Notes: generated from the sequence alone by a model not told the origin. A stretch of DNA of 64,000 nt from BAIKAL-G1 sp943369525 (GCA_943369525.1 CALRNL020000003.1:62001-126000), one strand, 5' to 3'. Positions 42,379-51,440 are shown, counted from the stretch's first letter. Made by a program: numbers and translations.

Positions 42379-44246
42379 TAACGCTCGGGCCGCGGCTCCT
42401 GCCAGTTGGCCGTCACGGCCCAGTCGTCTTTGAGGACCCTGGCCTGGCGGGCTAGCGCCTGGCGATCGACCCGCCAGAGCTGGTAGAGCCCGTGCTGGGC
42501 CAGGGTGCGGTGGGCTACGGGTTGCCAGTAGGGCAGGCGGCTCGTGTCGCGATCGATCACCACCAGCACCGTGCCGCCCGGGCTGGCGGCGCTGGGGCTC
42601 AGGCCCTGGCGCCATTCGCGTTGGAGCCGGTCAGCGAGGTTGACCAGCCCGTAGCCCCGCATCCCCTCAAAAATCACCACCTGGCGGGTGTAGTAGTGCA
42701 GCGAAGGCTTCAAGATGCCCACCATGGCCAGGGGTTCGCCGGGTCGGCGCAGCCGCACCACCTCGGCGGCGATCTGGCGCACCGGCAGCTGGCGCACCCG
42801 ATCGCCTAGCCCCATCAGGGGTTCCAACGCCGCCAGGCCAAAGAGCACCAGGGCCAGCTGCATGGCCGCCAGCCAGGCGGGCCGCCAGCGGCTCCAGGCC
42901 AGGGCCAGGGCCACGGCCACGGCCAGGCCGAAGCAAAGCCCCGCCCGCACCACCAGGCCACTGGCCAGCATCTCCGCCGGCAGGGTTGGCATTTCCGGGT
43001 CCTGGATCAGGGGTATCCAGCGGGCCGAACCCACCAGCCCCAGGCAGAGCACGGCCGTGAGGGCCAAGGTGGCTAGCCCCACCAGCCGGCCCAGCCAGGG
43101 GGAAACCCCTGGCCCGGCAGGGTCACGCCAGGCGACGAGGTCCTGGGCGGCTAGGGCGATCAGCACTCCGGCAGCCGGGGTGGCGGGCAGCCAGTAGCTG
43201 GGCAATTTGGTGGCGGCCAGGGTGAAAAAGCCAAACACCACCAAAAGCCAGCAGGCGGCAAACCCGCCCAGGGAGGCCTGGGCGGGTTGGCGCCGTCCGC
43301 GGGCCAGGGCCTGGGCCAGGCCCAGCACTAGGAGGGGCGTGAACGGCAGGCTGGCCACCACCAGCATCGGCACGAAAAACCACCAGGGTTGGAGGTGGTG
43401 GTTCACCACCGAGGTGAAGCGCTGCAGATTGTGATAGCCAAAGAAGCTTTGCCAGAAGGGCTCCCCTTCCACCAGCAGCTCGGCGCCGTACCAGGGCAGG
43501 GCCACGGCGGCGGTGATCAGCAGCCCCGCCAGGGGGCGAAGCCGCTGGATGAGCAGCCGGATTTCGCCCTGCCACCAGCCGAACAGGGCCAGGGTCAGCC
43601 CCACCAGCACTAGGGCCACGGGCCCCTTGGTGAGCACCGCCAGGCCTAACAACAGCCAACCAGGCCACCAGCTCCCGTGGTCCGGGTCGGCGTAGCGGCG
43701 CCAGAAGAGCAACAAGCTCACCGCCAGCGTGCCCGTGAACAGGGAATCGCTCACCGCCACCCGGCTCCAGATCAACACCAGGGGCGAGAGGGCAAAGGCC
43801 AGGGCGGCGCTGAAGGCCGTGAAGGCAGACCGACTGGAGGCACCCAAGCCCCCCCATTCGCCATGGGCTGCCGCCGGCGGGGGCTGGGGCCAGCGCAGCA
43901 GGGTGGCCGCCAGGGCCAGCATCACCCCCACGCTGGCCAGGGCCGAGGGCAGGCTCGCCGCCCAGGAGCCCAGGGGATTCCAAAGCGACTGGCCGGGCAG
44001 CAGGTAGCCCAACGCCATCAGCCAATAGACCAGGGGCGGTTTGTCGTAGCGGGGCAGGCCATTGACCCGGGGGGTGAGCCAGTCACCGGTCTCGGCCATG
44101 GCCCGGGCCGAGGCGGCAAACAGGGGCGGCGTTTCATCCACCAGGCCCGTGCTGCCCAACCGCCAGAGGAACAGGGCGATGCCGCAGGCCAGCACCAGCA
44201 GCAGCACCCGGCGCCGGACCTGGGGCGATGGACGCTCAAGGGACAC
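42375..44246 (-). CDS. ArnT/PMT-like family 39 glycosyltransferase
   Basis: This large membrane enzyme is of the type that transfers sugars from polyprenyl-phosphate donors to lipid A or proteins. The 623-residue product has about twelve helices. The first extracytoplasmic loop contains DETPPLFAASARAM and PRVNGLPRYDKPPLVYWL, with the catalytic acidic residue pattern of the GT-C fold. A GTG at 44246 gives a start near the first helix; the frame reaches 44339 with a Gly/Trp-rich leader that is less plausible. The GT4 gene lies 32 nt upstream on the same strand, suggesting an envelope-glycan unit. The sugar is unknown. Confidence 0.82.
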   Translation of the reverse strand: MSLERPSPQVRRRVLLLVLACGIALFLWRLGSTGLVDETPPLFAASARAMAETGDWLTPRVNGLPRYDKPPLVYWLMALGYLLPGQSLWNPLGSWAASLPSALASVGVMLALAATLLRWPQPPPAAAHGEWGGLGASSRSAFTAFSAALAFALSPLVLIWSRVAVSDSLFTGTLAVSLLLFWRRYADPDHGSWWPGWLLLGLAVLTKGPVALVLVGLTLALFGWWQGEIRLLIQRLRPLAGLLITAAVALPWYGAELLVEGEPFWQSFFGYHNLQRFTSVVNHHLQPWWFFVPMLVVASLPFTPLLVLGLAQALARGRRQPAQASLGGFAACWLLVVFGFFTLAATKLPSYWLPATPAAGVLIALAAQDLVAWRDPAGPGVSPWLGRLVGLATLALTAVLCLGLVGSARWIPLIQDPEMPTLPAEMLASGLVVRAGLCFGLAVAVALALAWSRWRPAWLAAMQLALVLFGLAALEPLMGLGDRVRQLPVRQIAAEVVRLRRPGEPLAMVGILKPSLHYYTRQVVIFEGMRGYGLVNLADRLQREWRQGLSPSAASPGGTVLVVIDRDTSRLPYWQPVAHRTLAQHGLYQLWRVDRQALARQARVLKDDWAVTANWQEPRPERY

Positions 44247-44278
44247 GGCGCTGGGGCAAGGGGACGCAGGAGGGGAAC

Positions 44279-45382
44279 CTATCGCCCGCCCCCAAAACCA
44301 ACCCCCGAGCTGCCCGGAGCCAGCTCCGCCAACAACCACCGCTCGATGCGCTCGGCGAAAGCGGCTCGCGACGCGTGGGTTTCGGCCCAGTGGCGGCAGT
44401 GGCGCCGGTCAATCGAGCCACTGGCCAGCACGGCCTGGGCCAGGGCTGCCACGTCATCGGCGGCCACTAACAGGCCATTGACGCCGGGCTCCACCAGCTC
44501 GCCGGGACCGCCGCGGCGGTAGGCCACCACGGGCACCCCGCAGGCCATCGCCTCCACCACCACATTGCCGTAGGCCTCATTCCATTTAGGCGTGTTCAGC
44601 AGCACCCGACAGCGGCCCAGTTCGGCCTGGAGCTGGGCGGTGGGCAGGAAGCCGCGCCAGTCGAGGCAGCCGGCCGGCACCGAGGCTTCCACCGTGGCTG
44701 CATAGGCGGGATCCTCCACCAGGCCCCAGATCGCCAGGCGCAGGCCCAGCTGGGCCGCCACGGCCGCCGCGTCTTCCAGGCCCTTTTCCGGGGCGATGCG
44801 CCCCACCCAGCCCAACAAGGGCTCGGGATCGGCGCAAAAGGTGTAGGCGGCCAGGTCAAAGCCATTGCCCACCACCAGGGGCGGGGCTGGCAGGTGAAAA
44901 TCGGCGGCCTGGGCGCGGCTGTGGAAGGCAAGGCGGCCCTGGTTCCAGCGGGCCACATCGGCGATGGCGGTGTCCATCACCTCGGCCACCGATCCCATGC
45001 TCACCAGATGGAACAGGGGCACGGGGCACTGGGGCGTCAGCCAGAGGGGCAGCCAGTCGTAGGCCAGGTTGAGCAGCCCATCAAAGTGATGCTGCTCGGC
45101 CAGGGCCCGTTGCCAGAGCCTGGGCAGCAGGCCCCTGGCGGGCATGGTGATGGCGCCAGCGCGCCCTTGGTGCTGCCAGCTGGGCTGGTCCACCCCAGGG
45201 CAGGTCCAGAGGCGGGCGTTGGCGCAGGCGGGAGCCAGCCGGGAGCCTTCGCCCGCCAGCACGGTGAGCTGGTGGCCCCGCTCCAGCAGTCCTGCCACCA
45301 GGGAGGTCAAGGTGAGCTCGACACCGCCGCCACGGCCGCTGCCGAGGCAGCCGACCGGGGTACTGACCACCAGGATGCGCAT
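44279..45382 (-). CDS. Family 4 glycosyltransferase (GT-B fold)
   Basis: The 367-residue cytoplasmic enzyme has an N-terminal domain beginning MRILVVSTPVGCLGSGRGGGVE. The donor domain has LLGWVGRIAPEKGLEDA and EAYGNVVVEAMACGVPVVAYRRGGPGELV, the EX7E pattern of GT4. It probably transfers a sugar from a nucleotide donor to an envelope polysaccharide or lipid acceptor. ATG 45382 was chosen because it precedes the first beta strand and shares one base with the EamA stop. A longer in-frame start to 45460 is unlikely. It pairs with the ArnT-like gene. Confidence 0.85.
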   Translation of the reverse strand: MRILVVSTPVGCLGSGRGGGVELTLTSLVAGLLERGHQLTVLAGEGSRLAPACANARLWTCPGVDQPSWQHQGRAGAITMPARGLLPRLWQRALAEQHHFDGLLNLAYDWLPLWLTPQCPVPLFHLVSMGSVAEVMDTAIADVARWNQGRLAFHSRAQAADFHLPAPPLVVGNGFDLAAYTFCADPEPLLGWVGRIAPEKGLEDAAAVAAQLGLRLAIWGLVEDPAYAATVEASVPAGCLDWRGFLPTAQLQAELGRCRVLLNTPKWNEAYGNVVVEAMACGVPVVAYRRGGPGELVEPGVNGLLVAADDVAALAQAVLASGSIDRRHCRHWAETHASRAAFAERIERWLLAELAPGSSGVGFGGGR

Positions 45383-46296
45383 CACGGTTGGGGCTCCCAG
45401 AGCTGGCGGCGGCGGTTGATCAGGGCCACTGAGGCCAGGGCAAGACCGGCCCCCAACCACTGCACCGGTCGCAGGCTTTCGCCCAGCAGGGCCAGGCCGC
45501 AGAGCAGGGCAAATAGGGGGGTTAGAAAGGTCAGCGCAGTGAAACTGGTGAGATCACCCCGGCTGGCAAACCAGAAAAACAGGCCGTAGGCCAGGCCGCT
45601 GCCCAACAGGCTGGCGTAGGCCATCAGGGCCCAGTCAAGGCCGCTCCAGGCGGGCCAGAAGGGGGGCGCCGCCGGATCGAGGGCGGGCCGCAGCAGGCAG
45701 GCCGCCAGCAGGGGCAGGGACCCGATGAGCAGGTGCCAGCCCGTGATCACCAGGGCATCGGTGTGGCGGCAGGCGTAGCGGCAGAGCACCGTGCCCACGG
45801 CCATGGCCATGGCCGCCCCCAGCATCCACAGCTCCCCCTGGCTCCAGGCGTGGCCTCCCAGGAGCTGGGGACCCTCCAGCAGCCAATGGCGCAGCAGCGG
45901 CCCGGGCAGGCCCAGGCAGGCGATGCCGGCCAGGCCCACCAGCAGGCCCAGCCAGCCCACCGGGTTGATCGCCTCGCCAAACAACAGCCGGGCCAAAAGG
46001 GCCACGGCCAGGGGCTGGGAATCGATCAACACCGAGCCCAGGGCGGCGCCCGTGTCGCCCAACCCCTGGGTGAGCAGGCCTTGAAACAGGCTGCCGTCGA
46101 CCAGGGCAAACAACAGCAACCAGGGCCGATCGGCCGCGGCCACCGCCAGGGAGCGTCCGCCCAGGACCGCCACCAGCAGCAGCAGCAAGCCCGCTGGTAG
46201 CAGGCGCATCCAGGCGATCGTCAGGGGGGTGGCCCCCGTGAGCAGGGGCTTCATCGCCGCCATCGCCGTGCCCCAGAGGGCAAAGGGCAACACCAT
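45382..46296 (-). CDS. EamA/DMT family transporter
   Basis: This membrane protein of the drug/metabolite transporter superfamily has ten helices in two EamA repeats. The first begins MVLPFALWGTAMAAMKPLL and the second with QGELWMLGAAMAMAVGTVLC. The 304-residue length is normal. ATG 46296 was chosen; a TTG at 46356 would add 20 residues, with MDLKKGAVGWQKLLALRWLL as an extended first helix, and is an alternative. It diverges from sppA. Substrates in this family include amino acids, nucleotide sugars and metabolites, and none can be assigned here. Confidence 0.85.
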   Translation of the reverse strand: MVLPFALWGTAMAAMKPLLTGATPLTIAWMRLLPAGLLLLLVAVLGGRSLAVAAADRPWLLLFALVDGSLFQGLLTQGLGDTGAALGSVLIDSQPLAVALLARLLFGEAINPVGWLGLLVGLAGIACLGLPGPLLRHWLLEGPQLLGGHAWSQGELWMLGAAMAMAVGTVLCRYACRHTDALVITGWHLLIGSLPLLAACLLRPALDPAAPPFWPAWSGLDWALMAYASLLGSGLAYGLFFWFASRGDLTSFTALTFLTPLFALLCGLALLGESLRPVQWLGAGLALASVALINRRRQLWEPQP

Positions 46297-46374
46297 CAAT
46301 AGCCAGCGGAGCGCCAAAAGCTTTTGCCAGCCCACGGCCCCCTTTTTAAGATCCAACGACTGTGCAATGACCTA

Positions 46375-47187
46375 ATGGTCTGGCCCTGGCGCCGCAAATC
46401 CCGCCGAACCCTGGCGAGGATTGCCATCGAGGGGGCCATTGCGGGCCCCACCCGGGAGCGGGTGCTTAAGGCCCTGCGCCTGGTGGAGCAGCGGCAGTGC
46501 CCGGCCTTGCTGCTGCGCATCGACAGCCCCGGCGGCACCGTGGGCGACAGCCAGGAGATCCACAGCGCCCTTGGCCGGTTGCGTAGCCAGGGCTGCCGGG
46601 TGGTGGCCAGTTTTGGCAACATCTCCGCCTCTGGAGGCGTTTATGTGGGGGTGGCGGCTGAAAAAATTGTGGCCAACCCCGGCACGATCACGGGCTCCAT
46701 CGGCGTGATCCTGCGGGGCAACAACCTCTCGAAGCTCCTGAAGCGCCTTGGCATCAGCTTTGAAACCGTCAAAAGCGGCCCCTACAAGGACATCCTCTCG
46801 CCAGATCGGGCCCTGAGCGCCGATGAACGGGAGCTGCTGCAGTCGTTGATCGACAGCAGCTACGGCCAGTTCGTGGCGGCGGTGGCGGCGGGCCGCCAGC
46901 TGGAGGAGGGGCAGGTGCGCGGCTTCGCCGACGGCCGGGTGTTCAGTGGCGCCCAGGCCCTGGAGCTGGGCCTGGTTGATGAATTGGGAGACGAAGACCA
47001 CGCCCGGCGCCTGGCGGCCCGCCTCGCCGGCCTCGATGAGGAGAAGGCCCGACCCGTGACCTTTGGCAAGCCGCCGAAGCGGTTTGGCGGCCTGATCCCG
47101 GGCCGGGCCCTGGCCCGGGAGTTGCGCCAGGCCCTGAGCCTGGAGCTGGCCTGGAGCGGCCTGCCCCTCTGGCTTTACCGGCCATGA
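46375..47187 (+). CDS. sppA: Signal peptide peptidase SppA, short form
   Basis: SppA-type serine proteases (S49 family) degrade signal peptides after export. The 270-residue protein has the Ser nucleophile at about 86 in GNISASGGVYVG. The Lys general base is at about 138 in SGPYKDIL, and the classic LLLRIDSPGGTV block is present. It is the single-domain form, unlike the longer two-domain E. coli enzyme. ATG 46375 starts with a basic N-terminus (WPWRRKSRR) that could associate with membrane. The stop overlaps aroH by ATGA. It diverges from the EamA gene. Confidence 0.9.
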   Translation: MVWPWRRKSRRTLARIAIEGAIAGPTRERVLKALRLVEQRQCPALLLRIDSPGGTVGDSQEIHSALGRLRSQGCRVVASFGNISASGGVYVGVAAEKIVANPGTITGSIGVILRGNNLSKLLKRLGISFETVKSGPYKDILSPDRALSADERELLQSLIDSSYGQFVAAVAAGRQLEEGQVRGFADGRVFSGAQALELGLVDELGDEDHARRLAARLAGLDEEKARPVTFGKPPKRFGGLIPGRALARELRQALSLELAWSGLPLWLYRP

Positions 47188-47579
47188 GCGGGACCCCCAT
47201 GGGCACCATCCCCCAGCTCCGCGCCCTGCGCGGCGCCACCACGGCCACGGCCAACAGCGCCGAAGCGATTGGCGAAGCCGTGGCCGAATTGCTGGATGCG
47301 CTGGTGGAGCGCAATGGCCTAGAGCCCGAGCAGTTGGTGTCGATCACCTTTTCGGTGACGGCCGATCTCGATGCCTGCTTCCCGGCGGCGATCGCCCGGC
47401 GCCGAACCGGTTGGGACGGGGTGGCCCTGCTGGATTGCCAGCAGATGGCCGTGGCCGGGGACCTGCCCCGATGCATTCGCCTGCTGGCCCATGCCTGGCT
47501 GGCGGCAGGCCAGCCGGTGGGCCATGCCTACCTGCGCGAGGCCAGCCGGCTGCGGCCTGATTTGGCCCAGGTGCCCTAG
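47184..47579 (+). CDS. aroH: Monofunctional chorismate mutase, AroH class
   Basis: AroH rearranges chorismate to prephenate for phenylalanine and tyrosine synthesis. The 131-residue length and the AroH blocks fit the trimeric class: RGATTATANSAEAI, SITFSVTADLDACFPA and MAVAGDLPRCIRLL. The ATG overlaps the sppA stop by 4 nt, which suggests coupled translation despite unrelated functions. No regulatory ACT domain is present. A separate dehydratase or dehydrogenase would be needed elsewhere. Confidence 0.92.
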   Translation: MSGTPMGTIPQLRALRGATTATANSAEAIGEAVAELLDALVERNGLEPEQLVSITFSVTADLDACFPAAIARRRTGWDGVALLDCQQMAVAGDLPRCIRLLAHAWLAAGQPVGHAYLREASRLRPDLAQVP

Positions 47580-47735
47580 GGCTGGGCTGGCTAGGAGCGC
47601 CCCTGTCCACACCTGGCAGAACCGGTCTTGCTGACAGATCCGCTGCCGCCCACCGCTGACGCCACCAACTGAAACATTTGGCGAGAATGGGGGATGGCCC
47701 TATGGCCCGGGCGACAGCCCTCTCCTCACCACACC

Positions 47736-48353
47736 ATGACCCGATTTCTGCAACGCCTGACGGCCCCCGCGGCCCGCGCCACCAGCGGCGCCCTGGCGGC
47801 CGGCTGCCTGGCGGCTGGTCTGGCCACGGGCGGCGCCACGGCGCTGGCCCCCGGCCCAGCCTCGGCCCAGGCCACACCGAGCCTGATGGAATTCCGTTGG
47901 GATAACACCAAGGATTACCGCAAGCTCTACTACTTCATGACCGATACGGCTCGGCTGAAGTGGTCGGAGTATTACTTGCTGCTGCGGGCCAAGGACCGCC
48001 AGACCGCCATCCTCAAGCTCACGATTGCCCTGCCCAAATACTTCAACGTCAAGATTGATCCCAAGCAGGTCAAGCTCTGCTACATGAAGGAAGGCGGCAT
48101 GCTTGCCCGCACCAAGTGCGAAACGGTGATCCCCGCCACCATTGAGATCGCCGCCGATGGCACGGCAATTGAAATCTTCCCCGACACCCCCGTGCCGGAT
48201 GTCAAAACGATCGGGGTTTACATGAACCTGATGAATCCCTTTGACGCCGGCATGTATCAGTTCAACGCCCTGGCCCAGGCCCCTGGCGAGGTGCCGATCT
48301 CGGGCTATCTGGGCAGTTGGCTGATCCAGATCGACCCGGCCGTCGGCAATTGA
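47736..48353 (+). CDS. Exported DUF2808 protein
   Basis: The 205-residue product has a signal peptide (1-44, ending near PASAQA). The mature domain matches cyanobacterial DUF2808: EFRWDNTKDYRKLYYFMTDTARLKWSEYYLLLRAKDR and the core FNVKIDPKQVKLCYM. It also has PDVKTIGVYMNLMNPFDAGMYQF. The family is found in cyanobacteria and some plastids and has no known activity. ATG 47736 gives the best signal peptide; the frame is open upstream to 47694. It precedes the rpmH cluster and probably has its own promoter in 47580-47735. Confidence 0.85.
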   Translation: MTRFLQRLTAPAARATSGALAAGCLAAGLATGGATALAPGPASAQATPSLMEFRWDNTKDYRKLYYFMTDTARLKWSEYYLLLRAKDRQTAILKLTIALPKYFNVKIDPKQVKLCYMKEGGMLARTKCETVIPATIEIAADGTAIEIFPDTPVPDVKTIGVYMNLMNPFDAGMYQFNALAQAPGEVPISGYLGSWLIQIDPAVGN

Positions 48354-48405
48354 GCTCAGGCCGACCCAGGGATGAATCCAGCCCTGAGCAATCCTTGAGC
48401 AATCC
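48354..48405. repeat. Hairpin and 11-nt-spaced direct repeats upstream of rpmH
   Basis: Directly after the DUF2808 stop, GCTCAGG (48354-48360) pairs with CCTGAGC (48383-48389) across a 22-nt loop. TGAGCAATCC then occurs twice in direct orientation (48385-48394, 48396-48405). The remaining bases to rpmH (48519) hold no gene. It may end the upstream transcript or take part in rpmH control. Confidence 0.4.
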
Positions 48406-48518
48406 CTGGTCAAGCCCTGATTTCCAAGGGATCGCCAGGGGATCGGCCCCAGAAGGCCAGCCGACCCCCAGCTGGTAGGTTGGCCAACTGATTACAGCTG
48501 CAGAGCCGAGCCGGAACC

Positions 48519-48656
48519 ATGACCAAGCGCACCCTCGAAGGAACCAGCCGCAAGCGCAAGCGGGTGTCGGGCTTTCGGGTGCGGATGCGCAGCCACACGG
48601 GCCGTCGCGTGATCCGCACCCGCCGCCGCCGCGGCCGCGCCCGCTTGGCGGTCTGA
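48519..48656 (+). CDS. rpmH: 50S ribosomal protein L34
   Basis: The 45-residue product MTKRTLEGTSRKRKRVSGFR... is a strongly basic L34, with the typical internal RTRRRRGRARLAV end. It is a structural protein of the large ribosomal subunit. The gene is too short to be caught by usual length filters, but the start, stop and gene order are right: rnpA follows after 46 nt. rpmH-rnpA-yidC is a conserved bacterial cluster, here with a PH-domain gene inserted and DUF177 and ycf46 downstream. Confidence 0.94.
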   Translation: MTKRTLEGTSRKRKRVSGFRVRMRSHTGRRVIRTRRRRGRARLAV

Positions 48657-48702
48657 GCCAGCACCAGCTTTCTGCGGTCCACTTCCTCCTGCGCCCCCGG
48701 CC

Positions 48703-49089
48703 ATGGTCCTGCCCAAGGAACATCGGCTCCGGGGGCGCTTTCTTTTTGATCGGCTCTACCAGAAATCCCGCCGCTTCCACGGCGACTGGATGGTGCTGCG
48801 CACCATGGCAGCCGAGCCGGCCTTCCTGGTGCCAGATCTGCAGCGGCAACCGGCCAGCCCCTATCGCTGCGCCGTGGTGGTGAGCAACAAGGTGACCAAG
48901 AAATCGGTGCGGCGCAATGCCCTGCGGCGCCTGCTCCATCCCCACCTGGTGGGCTGCGGGGCCCTGCTCAAGCCCGGGGCCCAGCCGCTTTGGGTGCTGC
49001 TGTCACTTAAACCAGGCAGCGCCGAGGTGGAGGCGGCGGTGTTGCTGGAAGAATGCTCACAGCTTTTCGAGAAGGCGGGATTGCGCTGA
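48703..49089 (+). CDS. rnpA: Ribonuclease P protein component
   Basis: RnpA binds the RNase P RNA and helps it process the 5' ends of tRNA precursors. The 128-residue product has the N-terminal basic VLPKEHRLRGR segment. It also has the central RNR-type motif KKSVRRNALRRLL, characteristic of the family. The start ATG lies 46 nt after rpmH. The stop overlaps the next ATG (TGATG), so the following PH-domain gene is probably coupled. Confidence 0.93.
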   Translation: MVLPKEHRLRGRFLFDRLYQKSRRFHGDWMVLRTMAAEPAFLVPDLQRQPASPYRCAVVVSNKVTKKSVRRNALRRLLHPHLVGCGALLKPGAQPLWVLLSLKPGSAEVEAAVLLEECSQLFEKAGLR

Positions 49090-49565
49090 TGCCCCAAGCC
49101 AAACCTGATCCGGAATCGACCCCCGCTGCCACGGGCAGTGCCCCGGGGCCGGCGATCCAGGAGGACTTGTTCTACGAGGGCGGCCCCGCCAAGGGCGACC
49201 TGGTCACCAACCTGTTGTTTGGCCTCACCCTGATCGGCATCCCCTTTGCCGTGGGGGCGATCGTGCGGGCCCTGTGGCTGCGCTTCCGCGTTACCAGCCG
49301 CCGCGTCACCGTCTCCGGCGGCTGGCTGGGCCGCGACCGCAGCCAGGTGGTCTACAGCCAGATCAAGGAGGTGCGCAGCGTCGCCCGGGGCCTCGGTTTT
49401 TGGGGCGACATGGTGCTGGTGCTCACCGACGGCAGCAAGCTGGAGATGCGCGCCATGCCCCGGTTCCGCGAGGTGGAGAGCTACATCCGCGAGCGGATTG
49501 CTGCCCGCTCCAGCGGCGCCAAGGGCCCGGCTCCCAGTGGCTTCGGCGTCGATAAGGCCGCCTGA
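49089..49565 (+). CDS. PH-domain (bPH) membrane protein
   Basis: The 158-residue product has an acidic, Pro-rich N-terminus and a hydrophobic segment (38-62, LVTNLLFGLTLIGIPFAVGAIV). A beta-rich domain with VSGGWLGRDRSQVVYSQIKEVRSV follows, and this pattern belongs to bacterial PH-like (DUF304/YdbS-type) domains. Its place between rnpA and yidC is conserved in marine and freshwater picocyanobacteria. It may act at the membrane near YidC, but there is no direct evidence. The ATG shares one base with the rnpA stop. Confidence 0.78.
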   Translation: MPQAKPDPESTPAATGSAPGPAIQEDLFYEGGPAKGDLVTNLLFGLTLIGIPFAVGAIVRALWLRFRVTSRRVTVSGGWLGRDRSQVVYSQIKEVRSVARGLGFWGDMVLVLTDGSKLEMRAMPRFREVESYIRERIAARSSGAKGPAPSGFGVDKAA

Positions 49566-49681
49566 CCACCGGTCTCCGCCAGCCCAGCGTCCAGAAGCCC
49601 TGACGGCTCCAGGCCGCGCCCGCGTCCCCTGCTCGGGCACACTGGCCCCATCGACTCCCCGACCCCCACCGCACCCACGCC

Positions 49682-50815
49682 GTGATCGGCTACATCTCCG
49701 ACAACCTGCTCCTGCCAATCCTCGACTTCTTTTATGGGTTGGTGCCGAGCTACGGCCTGGCGATCATTGCCCTGACGGTCGTGATTCGCCTGGCCCTCTT
49801 CCCCCTGAGCGCCGGCTCCATCCGCAGCGCCCGCCGCATGCGCATCGCCCAGCCGGTGATGCAGAAGCGCCAGGCCGAAATCAAGGCTAAATACGCCAGC
49901 AATCCCCAGAAGCAGCAGGAAGAACTGGGCAAGCTGATGAAGGAGTTCGGCAGCCCCCTGGCCGGCTGCCTGCCCTTGGTCGTGCAGATGCCCATCCTGT
50001 TTGCCCTGTTTGCCACCCTGCGGGGATCGCCCTTCGCCGACCTGCCCTACACCCTCAACCTCAAGGTGTTGCCGGCTGACCAGATCGCGGCTGTGGAGCC
50101 CAAGCCCTTCAACAGCCCCAGCCACTCGATTTTTGTGACCGCCACCAGCCACGTGCCGGTGATCGCCACCCTGGAGAAGGGCACCAAACTGGGCGTGGGC
50201 GACACCCAGACGGTGGACCTGCACACCAAGGAGGGCAGCAGCTTCGCTTCGGTGCTAATGGCTGTCGAAAATGGCGATGCCTACACCCCCAGCTGGAGCA
50301 TCACCAAGGGCGAAGGGATCGTCAGCGTTGATGCCAACGGCACAATCACCGCCCTGGCCCCGGGGGATGCGGTTGTGGAGGCCAAAATCCCGGGCCTGGC
50401 TGCCCGTAGCGGCTTCCTGTTCATCAAGGCCCTCGGCCAGGTGGGCTTCTACACCGATGGGGCGATCAACTGGGACATCGCCATTCTTGTGGCCGCCTTT
50501 GGCGCCAGCCTGTTCGTCTCCCAGATCCTCTCGGGGATGGGCATGCCGGCGAACCCCCAGCAGTCCACCGCCAACAAGATCACGCCGGTGATGATCACGG
50601 GCATGTTCCTGTTCTTCCCCCTGCCGGCCGGAGTGCTGCTCTACATGGTGGTGGCCAACATCTTCCAGGCTGGCCAGACCTACCTGCTGGGCAAGGAAGC
50701 CCTGCCCGACAACCTCCAGGCGATCCTCGACCAACAGGCCAGCCAGCAGACCGTGACTGCCACGGCCAGTTCCGGCGAACGCCTGCCCTTTGAACCCAAG
50801 GGCGGCAAGAAGTAG
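49682..50815 (+). CDS. yidC: Membrane protein insertase YidC (Oxa1/Alb3 type) with an inserted Ig-like segment
   Basis: YidC inserts membrane proteins, including photosystem and ATP synthase parts, with or without Sec. The 377-residue product has the first helix with Arg36 (ALTVVIRLALF), the hydrophilic-groove residue. The cytoplasmic loop 48-92 is KR-rich, and the later helices include LVVQMPILFALFA and SQILSGMGMPAN to the C-terminus. Between residues about 140 and 250 lies an inserted periplasmic region. Within it, 200-237 (PSWSITKGEGIVSVDANGTITAL) resembles a bacterial Ig-like (BIG2-type) fold. GTG 49682 starts the gene. DUF177 follows. Confidence 0.93.
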   Translation: MIGYISDNLLLPILDFFYGLVPSYGLAIIALTVVIRLALFPLSAGSIRSARRMRIAQPVMQKRQAEIKAKYASNPQKQQEELGKLMKEFGSPLAGCLPLVVQMPILFALFATLRGSPFADLPYTLNLKVLPADQIAAVEPKPFNSPSHSIFVTATSHVPVIATLEKGTKLGVGDTQTVDLHTKEGSSFASVLMAVENGDAYTPSWSITKGEGIVSVDANGTITALAPGDAVVEAKIPGLAARSGFLFIKALGQVGFYTDGAINWDIAILVAAFGASLFVSQILSGMGMPANPQQSTANKITPVMITGMFLFFPLPAGVLLYMVVANIFQAGQTYLLGKEALPDNLQAILDQQASQQTVTATASSGERLPFEPKGGKK

Positions 50816-50873
50816 GCCCGAGCCAACCTCGCTTGCCCCGTTCAGACCCGACGCCTGCCAGCCAGTTCCGTCC

Positions 50874-51440
50874 ATGGCCGATGACCTCAGCGCGATTCCC
50901 ATCCAGGAGCTCAAGGCGCTTCCGGAGGGCCGCCAGTGGCAAATCGATCAACAGCTCGATGCCCTGGCCAGCCTCACGCCGGTGCGGGGCCGGGTCCGGG
51001 CCGTGCATCGCAGCAACGTGCTCGAGGTGGAGGGCGAGGCCAGCACGATCGTCACCCTCTGCTGTGACCGGTGCCTGCAGAGCTTTAACCAGGCCCTGAG
51101 CTGTCGCAACCGGGAACTGATCTGGTTGGGGGAAGCCTCCCGGGCCGAGGGCGTTAATGAGGATGTGGTGTTGGAATCGGCGGCCCAGTTGCTCGACCTC
51201 GAGGCCGATGCCTTCACCGAAAGCCTGGATCCGGCCGGCGACTTCGATCCGGCCCATTGGATCTTTGAGCAGCTGCACCTGCTGCTGCCGGTGGTCAATC
51301 ACTGCGGCGAGCTGTGCCCCGGTCCCAACCTGGCGGGCGCTGAGCGCACCGGTGCCGGCCAGGGCGCCCCAGGCGGCGACTCCCCTGACGCTGATCCGAT
51401 CGATCCCCGCTGGGCGGCGCTCAAAAAGCTCGCCCCATGA
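50874..51440 (+). CDS. DUF177 (YceD-like) protein
   Basis: DUF177 proteins have a Cys-containing domain thought to bind zinc and are often encoded near rpmF or plsX in other bacteria. They play a part in 23S rRNA accumulation or ribosome assembly. In the 188-residue product, LCCDRCLQSF carries Cys63, Cys64 and Cys67, and a second pair lies in NHCGELCPG. The tail is acidic. ATG 50874 gives the typical N-terminus; the frame reaches further upstream. It is part of the yidC-ycf46 run and overlaps ycf46 by 4 nt. Confidence 0.85.
   Translation: MADDLSAIPIQELKALPEGRQWQIDQQLDALASLTPVRGRVRAVHRSNVLEVEGEASTIVTLCCDRCLQSFNQALSCRNRELIWLGEASRAEGVNEDVVLESAAQLLDLEADAFTESLDPAGDFDPAHWIFEQLHLLLPVVNHCGELCPGPNLAGAERTGAGQGAPGGDSPDADPIDPRWAALKKLAP

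Noticed and set aside
48519..50815. Possible oriC near rpmH-rnpA-yidC
   Set aside because: This cluster flanks the origin in many bacteria, but no dnaA, dnaN or DnaA-box cluster is visible here, and cyanobacterial origins are often elsewhere.
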